Source of the DNA: Pseudalkalibacillus sp052246725
GTDB taxonomy: Bacteria > Bacillota > Bacilli > Bacillales > Fictibacillaceae
Direction: 5' to 3' (one strand)
Length of the DNA: 64,000 nt
Assembly (NCBI GenBank): GCA_052246725.1
Contig: JBQQCL010000016.1
Made by a program: the position numbers and the translations under genes. Numbering within the stretch: the stretch's first letter is position 1; each line of letters opens with the position of its first letter. The notes beneath the pieces were generated by a model. The model did not search any database. It saw nothing but the letters and a program-made list of their open reading frames with translations, and was not told the DNA's origin. This document shows positions 8,906 to 17,387 of this stretch, one piece after another.

Positions 8906-8920
8906 ATGAGGGTACGGGTG

Positions 8921-8960
8921 AAAACCAGTTTTTATGTACCACTGCATAGGCTGGTTTTTA
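8921..8960 (+). terminator. L-box expression-platform terminator
   Basis: AAAACCAG pairs with CTGGTTTT, followed by T-rich sequence, just after the lysine aptamer. It is expected to form when lysine is bound. Confidence 0.85.
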
Positions 8961-9014
8961 GTATTTTTATCAGTTAATACGCTCTCTCCAAATAGAGAGA
9001 GGAGAATACGATCA

Positions 9015-10340
9015 ATGGCATTTTTAGGAACTGGGAAAATGAATGGACTCGGACATTTGGAAATCGGCGGGGTAGATACGATTGATTTGGCGAAAGAATT
9101 CGGAACACCCCTTTATGTATATGATGTTGCGAAAATCAGAGAACAAGCACGGGCTTTTCAATCTGTTTTTAAAAAAAGGAAAGTTGATGCCAAGGTTGCT
9201 TATGCAAGTAAAGCCTTCTCGAGTGTTGCAATTGTCCAGGTGATGGATGAGGAAGGTCTATACCTTGATGTCGTATCAGCCGGGGAACTCTACACTGCAC
9301 TTCAAGCAGGCTTTCCGACTGAAAAGATTCATTTTCACGGGAACAACAAGACTCTTGAAGAACTTCAGATGGCTGTAAAAGAGGGAGTAGGCTGTATTGT
9401 TGTCGATAACTTTTATGAATTGGATTTGTTGAAACAGGTAGGGGAAGAGATGAACAAGGTGATTCCTGTCCTTTTGAGGATAACACCTGGAATTGAAGCA
9501 CACACGCATGATTATATTCTGACTGGGCAGGAAGACTCTAAGTTCGGTTTTGATATTGTAAGTAAACAAGCAGATCAAGCATTGCTTGAATGCCTTGATT
9601 CAGATCATTTCGAAGTCCTCGGTGTACATTGTCATATCGGATCACAGATTTTCGAAGCGGATGGTTTCGTGATGGCTGTTCAAAAAGTGTTCGATCAGCT
9701 TTCAGAATGGAAAAGATCGAATAATTTTGTAGCGGAAGTCGTCAATCTAGGTGGAGGATTCGGGATCGCCCATACATCAGATGAAACCTCGATTTCGATT
9801 GAAAATGTACTTAACATTTTAGTGGATGAAGTTAAGAAACAAGTTCAGGAACATGATCTCCATATGCCGGAAATTTGGATCGAGCCTGGACGTTCGTTGG
9901 TTGGTGAGGCAGGCACGACTTTATATACAATCGGCTCGGAAAAAAGAATTCCTGGTATCCGAAATTATGTCGCTGTTGATGGAGGAATGACGGATAACCT
10001 CCGACCAGCACTTTATCAAGCAAAATACGAAGCGGTCGTTGCAAACCGCCTGGAGCAAAAGAACATGCAGACAGTCTCGATTGCAGGTAAATGCTGTGAG
10101 TCGGGAGACATGTTGATCCATAACATCGAACTTCCGAAAACCTCTCAGGGAGATATTTTAGCGATGTTCTGTACAGGAGCATATGGTTATGCAATGGCGA
10201 ACAACTACAATCGATTACCAAGACCTGCAGTCGTATTCGTGGAAAATGAAGAAGCGCAGCTGGTCGTTGAAAGAGAGTCTTATCAGGATCTGATCCAACA
10301 CGACAGACCACTTAAAAAAACACTCGTATCAAGCACATAA
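9015..10340 (+). CDS. lysA: Diaminopimelate decarboxylase
   Basis: PLP-dependent fold III decarboxylase converting meso-diaminopimelate to L-lysine, the last step of lysine synthesis. The PLP lysine is in VAYASKAFS (Lys66); the phosphate-binding glycine loop NLGGGFG and the catalytic CCESGD motif are intact. ATG 9015 follows AGAGGAG at 8998-9004 and gives 441 aa, as expected; a longer in-frame start at 8934 falls inside the riboswitch terminator and is rejected. Controlled by the upstream L-box. Confidence 0.96.
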   Translation: MAFLGTGKMNGLGHLEIGGVDTIDLAKEFGTPLYVYDVAKIREQARAFQSVFKKRKVDAKVAYASKAFSSVAIVQVMDEEGLYLDVVSAGELYTALQAGFPTEKIHFHGNNKTLEELQMAVKEGVGCIVVDNFYELDLLKQVGEEMNKVIPVLLRITPGIEAHTHDYILTGQEDSKFGFDIVSKQADQALLECLDSDHFEVLGVHCHIGSQIFEADGFVMAVQKVFDQLSEWKRSNNFVAEVVNLGGGFGIAHTSDETSISIENVLNILVDEVKKQVQEHDLHMPEIWIEPGRSLVGEAGTTLYTIGSEKRIPGIRNYVAVDGGMTDNLRPALYQAKYEAVVANRLEQKNMQTVSIAGKCCESGDMLIHNIELPKTSQGDILAMFCTGAYGYAMANNYNRLPRPAVVFVENEEAQLVVERESYQDLIQHDRPLKKTLVSST

Positions 10341-10444
10341 GGACTGTCCTAAAAGAAAAGTGTCAGACACCTCCAACACACCATTTTATGTGATTTTCCT
10401 CAAAATGGTGTTGAATTCGGAGAGACTCAGGCACTTTTAGGATA
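10341..10444 (+). repeat. Imperfect palindrome, about 104 bp, after lysA
   Basis: Outer arms CCTAAAAG near 10347 and CTTTTAGG near 10435, and inner arms CAACACACCATTTT and AAAATGGTGTTG, allow one long hairpin. It starts right after the lysA stop. It could end lysA transcription, although no clear T-run follows. It may be a small mobile or REP-like element. Confidence 0.55.
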
Positions 10445-10515
10445 CCGCTCTTTATCTTTACTTCTCTAAATAAAAAACATACAATGGAACTACTTGTTGC
10501 AGAGGAGGAATTTAA

Positions 10516-10950
10516 ATGAAAAAAGGAAGTATTGAATTTGAAAATGGCGAAAAAGTCTTGATTGATTTTTTTCCTGAGGAAGCACCTAATACAGTAGCGA
10601 ATTTCGAAAAACTTGCGAATGAAGGATACTATAATGGATTGACTTTCCACCGTGTCATTCCTGGTTTCGTCTCTCAAGGAGGCTGCCCGCACGGAACAGG
10701 CACTGGCGGTCCAGGATACACGATCGATTGTGAGACGGAAGGAAACCCACATAAACATAAGCCTGGTGCTTTATCGATGGCACATGCAGGGAAAAACACA
10801 GGAGGAAGCCAATTCTTCATCGTTCACGAAAACCAGCCGCATTTAGACGGTGTACATACTGTTTTCGGTCAGGTGACAGAAGGGCTGGATTCAGTGTTAC
10901 GCACACAAAATGGTGATGTAATGAAAGAAGTTAAAGTTTGGGAAGAGTAA
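10516..10950 (+). CDS. ppiB: Peptidyl-prolyl cis-trans isomerase B (cyclophilin)
   Basis: Cytoplasmic cyclophilin-type prolyl isomerase that speeds protein folding. The cyclophilin signature FHRVIPGFVSQGG and the GSQFFI motif are present. 144 aa, the usual bacterial length, no signal peptide. GAGGAGG precedes ATG 10516. Same lysA-ppiB order as in B. subtilis; monocistronic with its own terminator. Confidence 0.96.
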   Translation: MKKGSIEFENGEKVLIDFFPEEAPNTVANFEKLANEGYYNGLTFHRVIPGFVSQGGCPHGTGTGGPGYTIDCETEGNPHKHKPGALSMAHAGKNTGGSQFFIVHENQPHLDGVHTVFGQVTEGLDSVLRTQNGDVMKEVKVWEE

Positions 10951-10960
10951 AAATAGAGTG

Positions 10961-10993
10961 AAAAGATCGACTCCTTGTGGGTCGATCTTTTTT
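10961..10993 (+). terminator. Terminator after ppiB
   Basis: AAAAGATCGAC / GTCGATCTTTT hairpin with a T-run. Confidence 0.92.
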
Positions 10994-10996
10994 ATA

Positions 10997-11457
10997 GGCT
11001 GTTTTCTTAAAGATTGTTGCTTTGGGGTCATTTTGGTAATGAACCACCTTGTGCAAGTTGATTGGAGAGCAAGGTGCGAGACTCCTCGAAAATGAAAATC
11101 GCATTTTCTTCGTGCGATGTAACGCTGCCGAAGCTTTCCTTGTCCTGCGGGATTAGCGTGCCTACTACCTGAATAATCTCCTCGCAAGGCATGCGACGAG
11201 GAAGCTCGCTTCGACAGGACTTTCTTGTAGACGCAGGAGCACAAATGCTTCCTTGAAAAGTAGACTCCTGAGGCCGCTAGGCGACGAGTGGGCTCACCGC
11301 CCCCCTCGGAAAGCGAGCATCGTGGAGCGGAAATCAACGACTTTTAAAGAAAACTTGGCGAGACCAAGCCTTTTGTAGGTCGAGCCTTAGTTGCACTTAA
11401 AGAAAGTATTTTATACTTTCTTTAAGTGCAAGAGCAACAAAGTTTGCGAAAATAGCC
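10997..11457 (+). repeat. Interspersed MITE-like element B1
   Basis: Left end GGCTGTTTTC..AAAGATTGTTGCTTT and right end AGCAACAAAGTTTGCGAAAA..AGCC are imperfect inverted repeats. Flanks TTTTTATA and TTTTAATG agree at 6 of 8 positions, compatible with an old 8-bp target duplication. The interior carries the long central module (about 11084-11290) and the tail module with a perfect GCACTTAAAGAAAGTAT palindrome (about 11392-11430). Long frames inside follow the repeat, not gene structure. Confidence 0.8.
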
Positions 11458-11557
11458 TTTTAATGCATTGTATAATTTCTTCGTCTTGTTCAAATATCAC
11501 CTTTTTCTTGCTTAACCGAAAAATTAAGAGTAACATGTAAGTACAATCAAAAACATT

Positions 11558-11694
11558 TCCTTCGGGGTAGGGTGAAATTCCCAACCGGCGGTGATAAAGC
11601 AATTTCGCTTTTCAGTCCGTGACCCGTTGCTTACAGTAACGGTGGATTCGGTGCAAGTCCGAAGCCGACAGTATAGTCTGGATGGGAGAAGGAA
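11558..11694 (+). promoter_or_regulatory. FMN riboswitch (RFN element)
   Basis: All conserved RFN blocks are visible in order: TTCGGGGTAGGGTGAAATTC, CCGGCGGTGATAAAG, CAGTCCGTGACCCG, ACGGTGGATTCGGTG, AAGTCCGAAGCCGACAGT and GGATGGGAGAAGGA. It governs the riboflavin genes starting at 12458 by FMN-dependent termination. Confidence 0.96.
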
Positions 11695-11898
11695 TTTATA
11701 GTGGAAAGTAGATGAGATACTCAAAGCAACCTGAATTCGTCGGGAAGCCTGGGTTTAATTTGTCATTCGATATTTCCTGATATCGCTGACAATATGCGGA
11801 TTCTTTGAACCGAACGATCCATCTGCTTCTATTCCTACTCGTTTTATCTGAACAATCGTTCAGTGTAAAGAAAAGCGAGGTTTATTTCTCATGCGCAC

Positions 11899-11940
11899 AA
11901 ACCCCGAACATGCTTAATTGCATCTTTGGGGTTTTTCTTT
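11899..11940 (+). terminator. Terminator of the FMN riboswitch
   Basis: AAACCCC..GCATG-type stem with GGGGTTTTTC; lies about 200 nt after the aptamer. The interval between carries further small hairpins (for example CTGAAC/GTTCAG near 11850) that may act in antitermination. Confidence 0.85.
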
Positions 11941-11955
11941 TTTCTAATTAATGAA

Positions 11956-12411
11956 GGCTCTTTTCTAAAAGGTTGTTGCTTTTGAGTCATTTTTAAAAGA
12001 CTCACCTTGTGCAAGTTGATTGGAGAGCCAGGTGCGAGACTCCTCGAAAATGAAAACTGCATTTTCTTCGTGCGATATAACGCTGCCGAAGCTTTCCTTG
12101 TCCTGCGGGATCAGCGTGCCTACTACCTGAATAATCTCCTCGCAAGGCATGCGACGAGGAAGCTCGCTTCGACAGGACTTTCTTGTAGACGCAGGAGCAC
12201 AAATGCTTCCTTGATAAGGAGACTCCTGAGGTCGCAAGGCAACGAGTGGGCCATGCGGAGAGCGAGCATCCTGGAGCGGAAATCAACGACTTTTAAAGAA
12301 AACTTGGCGAGACCAAGCCTTTTGTAGGTCGAGCCTTAGTTGCCCTTATACTGAAGAAAGTATTTTATACTTTCTTTAAGTGCAAGAGCAACAAAATTTG
12401 CGAAAACAGCC
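11956..12411 (+). repeat. Interspersed MITE-like element B2, in the ribD leader
   Basis: Full-length copy (456 bp) with left end GGCTCTTTTCTAAAAGGTTG and right end GCGAAAACAGCC. The flanks TTAATGAA and TTAATAAA match at 7 of 8 positions. It sits between the riboswitch terminator and ribD, so every read-through rib transcript contains it. Confidence 0.85.
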
Positions 12412-12457
12412 TTAATAAAAAAATCATCCCATCGGCAATGTAGAAAGAGGAGATTCT

Positions 12458-13549
12458 ATGGAACACGCCAGTTATATGAATTTGGCTATTGATATGGCCA
12501 AAAAAACAGCCGGCCAGACTGCTCCCAATCCCAAAGTGGGTGCTGTGGTCGTCAACAACGGAGAGATGGTCGGATTAGGTGCACATTTGAAAGCAGGAGA
12601 AGGGCATGCAGAAGTTCACGCGTTACAAATGGCTGGTGATAAAGCGAAAGGTGCCATAATGTATGTAACACTGGAGCCTTGCAGCCATCACGGGAAGACT
12701 CCGCCCTGCGCTGATCTTCTTATAGAACGAGGAATAAAAACCATTTATGTAGCGACGACAGACCCGAATCCTTTAGTAGCCGGAAGAGGCATACAACGCC
12801 TGAGGGATGCTGGGCTTGAGGTCCATGTAGGCTTGAATGAACAGCGTGCAATTGAATTGAATCCGTTCTTCAACCATTATATGACGACTAATCTGCCATT
12901 CGTTACATTGAAATCGGCATCTAGTATCGATGGGAAAATTGCGACCAAAACGGGCCATAGTAAATGGATCACTGGAGCAGAGGCGAGGCTGGATGTGCAT
13001 CGATATCGGCATGAACACGATGCGATCCTTGTTGGCGTCAATACAATCATAAAGGATGACCCATCTCTGACAACGAGACTTCCTTCAGGGGGAAAGAATC
13101 CGATCCGTATTATTCTGGATACTCATCTTCGTATCCCTGCCCAATCCAAGGTTTTGAACGATTGGGAAGCACCAACTTGGATTGTGACTGGCGGTCAAGT
13201 TTCTGAAACAGAAATTCAATCGATGCAAACTGATAACATCCGAATTTTAAAGATGAATGAAGAGAAAATAACAATACAAGCGGTACTGGAACGTCTCGCA
13301 GAGGAAAAAATCACTTCTCTTTTTGTAGAAGGTGGTGGAACGGTCCATGCAAGTTTCATTAAAGAAAAGGCGTTTCAAAAAGTCGTAACCTATCTCGCAC
13401 CAATGCTGATCGGAGGATCATCAAGTCCATCGATCATAGGCGGGGAAGGTATTGAACGGATATCAGATGCTATGGAACTTGAAATGGTATCATATGAAAA
13501 AATCGGGAAAGACCTCAAAATCGTGTCGATTCCGAAGGAGAGATCTTAA
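12458..13549 (+). CDS. ribD: Bifunctional riboflavin deaminase/reductase RibD
   Basis: N-terminal cytidine-deaminase-fold domain (zinc motifs HAEVHA and PCSHHGKTPPC) deaminates the pyrimidine intermediate, and the C-terminal RibD reductase domain uses NADPH to reduce the ribosyl side chain. 363 aa, normal length. AGAGGAG precedes ATG 12458. First gene of ribD-ribE-ribBA-ribH; its stop overlaps the ribE ATG by one base. Expected to be repressed by FMN through the upstream riboswitch. Confidence 0.96.
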   Translation: MEHASYMNLAIDMAKKTAGQTAPNPKVGAVVVNNGEMVGLGAHLKAGEGHAEVHALQMAGDKAKGAIMYVTLEPCSHHGKTPPCADLLIERGIKTIYVATTDPNPLVAGRGIQRLRDAGLEVHVGLNEQRAIELNPFFNHYMTTNLPFVTLKSASSIDGKIATKTGHSKWITGAEARLDVHRYRHEHDAILVGVNTIIKDDPSLTTRLPSGGKNPIRIILDTHLRIPAQSKVLNDWEAPTWIVTGGQVSETEIQSMQTDNIRILKMNEEKITIQAVLERLAEEKITSLFVEGGGTVHASFIKEKAFQKVVTYLAPMLIGGSSSPSIIGGEGIERISDAMELEMVSYEKIGKDLKIVSIPKERS

Positions 13550-14196
13550 TGTTTACAGGAATTATCGAAGAGATTGGAAAAATACAATCAGTCAAAGAAT
13601 CTGCGGATGGTTATGTCCTTCGTATCGAAGCTGAAAAAGTCCTTCAAGATGTTCATCTGGGTGACAGTATTTCAGTAAACGGAATATGCTTGACGGTCGC
13701 TACTTATGAACCAACTTCTTTTACTGTCGATGTGATGCCGGAAACGTTACGGCATACCAACTTGAATTCATTAGGTTCAGGTGATGGAGTGAACCTGGAG
13801 CGGGCTATGGCCGCAGGCGGGAGATTCGGGGGGCATTTTGTATCTGGACATATCGATGGAGTCGGAGAAATCGTCAAAAAGACACGGAAACAAAATGCGA
13901 TCTATTATGAAATTAAAGCGCAAGAAGAACTTCAACCTTATTTTATGAACAAGGGTTCCGTGGCAGTCGACGGTACAAGCCTCACGATCTTCGGTGTGAC
14001 AGATACCACGTTTACCCTTTCCCTTATTCCCCATACGGTGGAAGAATCGGTATTGGGAAAGAAAAATACAGGTGATCTCGTAAATATCGAATGTGATATG
14101 CTCGTAAAATATATGGATAACTTGTTGCAAAGAAGGACAAACGAAAGAAAATCAGGTAGTCTGACTGAAGAATTTTTGACAGAACATGGATTCTGA
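13549..14196 (+). CDS. ribE: Riboflavin synthase alpha subunit
   Basis: Dismutates two 6,7-dimethyl-8-ribityllumazine molecules to riboflavin. The two tandem lumazine-binding domains are seen as repeated patterns, MFTGIIEEIG at the N terminus and GHFVSGHIDGVG leading the second, with the conserved SLTIFGV. 215 aa, family length. It overlaps ribD by 1 nt and is followed by ribBA after 23 nt. Confidence 0.96.
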   Translation: MFTGIIEEIGKIQSVKESADGYVLRIEAEKVLQDVHLGDSISVNGICLTVATYEPTSFTVDVMPETLRHTNLNSLGSGDGVNLERAMAAGGRFGGHFVSGHIDGVGEIVKKTRKQNAIYYEIKAQEELQPYFMNKGSVAVDGTSLTIFGVTDTTFTLSLIPHTVEESVLGKKNTGDLVNIECDMLVKYMDNLLQRRTNERKSGSLTEEFLTEHGF

Positions 14197-14219
14197 TCAA
14201 TATAGGATGGTGATGGCGA

Positions 14220-15413
14220 ATGTTCGATCCAATAGAAGAAGCGATTTACGAATTGATGCAAGGGAAAGTTGTCATCGTTTGTGATGACGAAGACCGAGAG
14301 AATGAGGGCGACTTCATTGCACTTGCAGATCGGGTGACACCAGAAATTGTGAATTTCATGGTGACACATGGGCGAGGACTGGTTTGTACACCGATTACAG
14401 AAGAACTGGCTCACAAATTGGACCTCAATCCAATGGTGAATCAAAATACGGATCCCCACGGGACAGCTTTCACAGTTAGTATTGACCATAAATCGGCTAC
14501 GACGGGGATTTCAGCACAAGAACGTGCAGCAACAATGAAAGCATTGTTAGATCCGAATGCAGTACCTGCTGATTTCAAGCGCCCAGGGCATGTCTTTCCT
14601 TTAATTGCAAAACAGGGCGGAGTGTTAAGAAGAGCAGGGCATACAGAAGCTGCGATCGATCTTGCTCGCCTTTCAGGTGCCGAACCTGCTGGTGTCATTT
14701 GCGAAATCATGAATGAAGACGGGACGATGGCACGCGTGCCCCAGCTTCGAAAAATTGCAGATGACTATGATTTGAAAATGATTACGATCAAAGATCTGAT
14801 CCAGTATCGTAACCGTAAAGATAAGCTTGTGAAGAAAGAAATCGAGATCAAAATGCCTACAGAATTTGGCGAATTCCGAGCAATCGGTTATTCGAACATT
14901 CTTGATCAAAAAGAACACGTTGCACTCGTAAAAGGTGAAATCCTTCCAGATGAACCGACACTGGTCCGGGTCCATTCGGAGTGTCTGACGGGTGATGTAT
15001 TCGGATCTTTTCGCTGTGACTGTGGACCGCAGCTACACGCAGCACTCGCTCAGATTGAAGAGGAGGGGAGCGGTGTTCTGCTCTACATGCGACAAGAAGG
15101 CAGAGGGATCGGACTGCTGAATAAAATGAAAGCTTATAAGCTTCAAGAAGAAGGATTGGACACAGTCGAAGCCAATGAAAAACTAGGTTTCGCTCCTGAT
15201 CTTCGGGATTACGGAATTGGTGCTCAAATTCTAAGGGATCTTGGAATAACGAAAATGAAACTTTTAACCAACAATCCTCGTAAAATCAAGGGATTAAGTG
15301 GATATGGATTAGAGGTCGTCGATCGAGTTCCGATCCAGATGCCGCACCGAGATGAAAACGAGAGGTATTTAAGAACAAAGCATAGTAAATTAGGTCATAT
15401 GCTTCACTTTTAA
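14220..15413 (+). CDS. ribBA: 3,4-DHBP synthase / GTP cyclohydrolase II RibBA
   Basis: Fusion enzyme catalysing the two entry reactions of riboflavin synthesis. The N-terminal half has the ribulose-5-phosphate-converting motif DDEDRENEGDF and HTEAAIDLARLSG. The C-terminal half has the zinc-binding CLTGDVFGSFRCDCG and the catalytic RQEGRGIGL of GTP cyclohydrolase II. 397 aa, full length. ATG or upstream alternatives are limited; ATG 14220 follows GGTGATGG. Confidence 0.96.
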   Translation: MFDPIEEAIYELMQGKVVIVCDDEDRENEGDFIALADRVTPEIVNFMVTHGRGLVCTPITEELAHKLDLNPMVNQNTDPHGTAFTVSIDHKSATTGISAQERAATMKALLDPNAVPADFKRPGHVFPLIAKQGGVLRRAGHTEAAIDLARLSGAEPAGVICEIMNEDGTMARVPQLRKIADDYDLKMITIKDLIQYRNRKDKLVKKEIEIKMPTEFGEFRAIGYSNILDQKEHVALVKGEILPDEPTLVRVHSECLTGDVFGSFRCDCGPQLHAALAQIEEEGSGVLLYMRQEGRGIGLLNKMKAYKLQEEGLDTVEANEKLGFAPDLRDYGIGAQILRDLGITKMKLLTNNPRKIKGLSGYGLEVVDRVPIQMPHRDENERYLRTKHSKLGHMLHF

Positions 15414-15503
15414 GAGATAGGGATGGTTAACCTAACTTACCTAACTAAAGGCTAGTACAATAGGTCGCCATCTCATTCAATAACTAACCAGGAGGCTCTA
15501 ATA

Positions 15504-15971
15504 ATGGGAACAACATTCGAAGGAAATTTAATTGGAACAGGATTGAAAGTAGGAATTGTAGTAGGTCGATTCAATGAATTCATTACAGGTAAGCTGCTGT
15601 CCGGTGCCGAGGACGCTTTGAAGCGCCATGGTATCAGTGAACAAGACATCGATGTGGCTTGGGTCCCTGGTGCATTCGAAATTCCATTGATCGCAAAAAA
15701 GATGGTAGAGTCCGGCAAATATGATGCGGTTATCACCCTTGGAACTGTAATCCGAGGTTCTACACCACACTTTGATTATGTATGTAATGAAGTAGCAAAA
15801 GGTGTTTCAAGCCTTTCGTTGAACACAGGGACACCTGTGATCTTCGGTGTTCTGACGACTGATTCAATTGAGCAAGCAGTAGAACGTGCAGGTACGAAAG
15901 CAGGCAATAAAGGCTGGGAAGCAGCTGTATCAGCTATTGAAATGGGGAATCTGTGCCGTTCTTTCAATTAG
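15504..15971 (+). CDS. ribH: 6,7-Dimethyl-8-ribityllumazine synthase
   Basis: Condenses 3,4-DHBP with the pyrimidine intermediate; the Bacillus enzyme forms a 60-mer capsid around RibE. Recognisable motifs are VGRFNEFI, PGAFEIPL, GTVIRGSTPHFDYV and GNKGWEAA. 155 aa. AGGAGG precedes ATG 15504. The last base of its TAG stop is also the first base of an interspersed element (15971-16093), so the gene ends exactly at the insertion. Confidence 0.96.
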   Translation: MGTTFEGNLIGTGLKVGIVVGRFNEFITGKLLSGAEDALKRHGISEQDIDVAWVPGAFEIPLIAKKMVESGKYDAVITLGTVIRGSTPHFDYVCNEVAKGVSSLSLNTGTPVIFGVLTTDSIEQAVERAGTKAGNKGWEAAVSAIEMGNLCRSFN

Positions 15972-16093
15972 GCCGTTTTATAAAAGATTGTTGCTATTGG
16001 AATTGTTAAGGAATGTGCTGAATGCTAATGACAGTGGAAATATGCGAGACTCCTGCGGGTCAGTAAGCCAAGCGAGTCTATGCAAAAACAGCC
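15971..16093 (+). repeat. Short MITE-like element B7 abutting ribH
   Basis: Left end GGCCGTTTTATAAAAGATTG and right end GCAAAAACAGCC with only a reduced interior (123 bp). Flanks TTCAATTA and TTCAATAA match at 7 of 8 positions, supporting an 8-bp target duplication that includes the end of ribH. Confidence 0.75.
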
Positions 16094-16200
16094 TTCAATA
16101 AATTAAAAAAACTTTTAACTGTGTATTGATTAAATCATTCCAGGTATGGAAAAAGCTTAATATACTCGCTTATTTGATCATAATGAAGAGCAAAATTAGC

Positions 16201-16237
16201 AAAGTCATCAAATTTCGTCTATAATATAGATGACTTT
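16201..16237. promoter_or_regulatory. 9-bp inverted repeat around a TATAAT box
   Basis: AAAGTCATC at 16201-16209 and GATGACTTT at 16229-16237 are perfect inverted repeats; TATAAT lies between them. It could be the promoter and operator of the small ORF and ribT that follow. No T-run, so a terminator is unlikely. Confidence 0.4.
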
Positions 16238-16356
16238 GGACATCATGAACTTTTCTAATAGGCTTTGTTGAAACCTGATGTGATTTCAAAAGCTTTTGGA
16301 AACAGGGTCGGGATCGACACTCAGGCAAGGTCTGCTATGAAAAGAGGCTGAGAAAG

Positions 16357-16461
16357 ATGACGAACCAGAAGAATAAAAAGCAAGAACGTATTCTGATCAT
16401 TGTATGTATCATCGTTGCTTTCCTCTTGATGTTGTCACTTGTTGGGAAGTTAATTCGATAA
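16357..16461 (+). CDS. Small single-span membrane peptide, 34 aa
   Basis: The frame runs MTNQKNKKQER, then a hydrophobic helix of about 17-18 residues, then GKLIR: a positively charged N terminus followed by one membrane span. ATG 16357 is preceded by GAGGCTGAGAAAG, a modest ribosome-binding site. It ends 13 nt before ribT, so the two are probably cotranscribed. I do not recognise a named family. The regular Lys/Arg-then-helix layout supports a real peptide, but there is no homology evidence here. Confidence 0.55.
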   Translation: MTNQKNKKQERILIIVCIIVAFLLMLSLVGKLIR

Positions 16462-16474
16462 TGAGGGAGAATTT

Positions 16475-16843
16475 ATGCTAATTCGTTATAAACGAAACTA
16501 TGAAAAAATTGCAATGGGTCTTCTGTCATTCATGCCGAATCAGAAAGACGTCAAAAAGCTGCAACAAACAGTCAAGCAATATGAAATTGAATCTGATCAT
16601 CAACTGTTTCTGTGGAAAGAAGGAGAAGACATCATCGGAATCATCGGGTTGAAAACGGAGGATGGTACAGCTGAACTGCAACATGTCAGTGTCAATCCTT
16701 CACATCGCCATCAAGGCATCGGAAAAAAGATGGTTGATGCACTGAAAAGAATATTGAAAGATAACTATCAGTTGACTGCAAATGAAGAAACAAGTTCCTT
16801 CTTTGAGAAGTGTGAAGAAGAAGTCAAACTTGAGAACGACTAG
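16475..16843 (+). CDS. ribT: GNAT-family acetyltransferase RibT
   Basis: Closely resembles RibT of the B. subtilis rib operon, starting MLIRYKRNYEKIAMGLLSF as that protein does. The acetyl-CoA-binding motif A of the GNAT fold is VNPSHRHQGIGKKMV. 122 aa. Substrate unknown. Here it is separated from ribH by an inserted element and a small membrane peptide gene, so it may be transcribed separately. Confidence 0.9.
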   Translation: MLIRYKRNYEKIAMGLLSFMPNQKDVKKLQQTVKQYEIESDHQLFLWKEGEDIIGIIGLKTEDGTAELQHVSVNPSHRHQGIGKKMVDALKRILKDNYQLTANEETSSFFEKCEEEVKLEND

Positions 16844-16881
16844 AAAGAAACGGAAAGGATTACCCTTCCCGTTTCTTTTTT
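16844..16881. terminator. Bidirectional terminator between ribT and ypuF
   Basis: AAGAAACGGAAAGG pairs with CCCTTCCCGTTTCTT; T-run on the plus side and A-run on the left serve both convergent genes. Confidence 0.88.
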
Positions 16882-17387
16882 CTGAGATTTTTCTGTGCTA
16901 ATCGTTCATCGATGACTTCCTGGCGATCACGGAGTGTATGTTTATGGAGAAGGAATTCATTCTTCAAATCACTTGGCAGGCCATATGTGCAACCGATATT
17001 CTTACATTCAGCCTCACATAAAGTGATCAATCTCTTGTCTTTAATAGGTAAGTTGAAGCTTTCATAAGGTTGTTTATTTTCAATATCTTTGACCCTTTTG
17101 GAGAGTTGTTCCTGTAATTGGTTAGCATCTAAGCCAAGTGCTTCGATTTCGTTCTGTTCTGTCTCAATGATCAGTAAAGCACTTCTCATCATTCGTAAAG
17201 CACCTGAATAATTTTGTCTGCGTTGGTGGTAGAGGGATACGGCTATTTGAATAAGTCCGACCCAGTGTTTTTTCGGATCGTGATTTGGAATTGATTTCCA
17301 ATGTTCTTCTAAAATTTCATGACATTCAAAATAATCACGGAGTCCATGAAAATGGACTAAAAAATCTACATATGGCTTTGGATACAT
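16860..17387 (-). CDS. ypuF: DUF309 family protein YpuF
   Basis: 175-aa cytoplasmic protein of the DUF309 family with the characteristic N-terminal HEILEEHWK motif and a helical bundle pattern. Biochemical function unknown. Convergent to ribT, with a shared terminator overlapping its 3' end. The ATG at 17387 is preceded on the minus strand by GGAGGT. Confidence 0.88.
   Translation of the reverse strand: MYPKPYVDFLVHFHGLRDYFECHEILEEHWKSIPNHDPKKHWVGLIQIAVSLYHQRRQNYSGALRMMRSALLIIETEQNEIEALGLDANQLQEQLSKRVKDIENKQPYESFNLPIKDKRLITLCEAECKNIGCTYGLPSDLKNEFLLHKHTLRDRQEVIDERLAQKNLRKKKREG

Noticed and set aside
8934..9014. Longer lysA start at 8934
   Set aside because: It begins inside the lysine riboswitch terminator; ATG 9015 has a proper ribosome-binding site and family length.
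10897..11337. A minus-strand frame of 90-146 codons with a near-identical peptide (e.g. SHALRGDYSGSRHADPAG) open in B1, B2, B4 and B5
   Set aside because: The frame follows the boundaries of the DNA repeat, has no ribosome-binding site, and the copies are so similar in DNA that an open frame is not independent evidence. Another frame on the opposite strand is also open in three copies. A codon-substitution test over all genomic copies would decide.
11411..11724. Minus-strand frames over the FMN riboswitch
   Set aside because: They are antisense to a well-conserved RNA element and have no initiation signal.
12007..12327. Plus-strand frame in B2 with relatives at 54492-54824 and 60248-60631
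   Set aside because: Starts at TTG without ribosome-binding site inside the repeat, and is interrupted by a stop (TAG) in B1.
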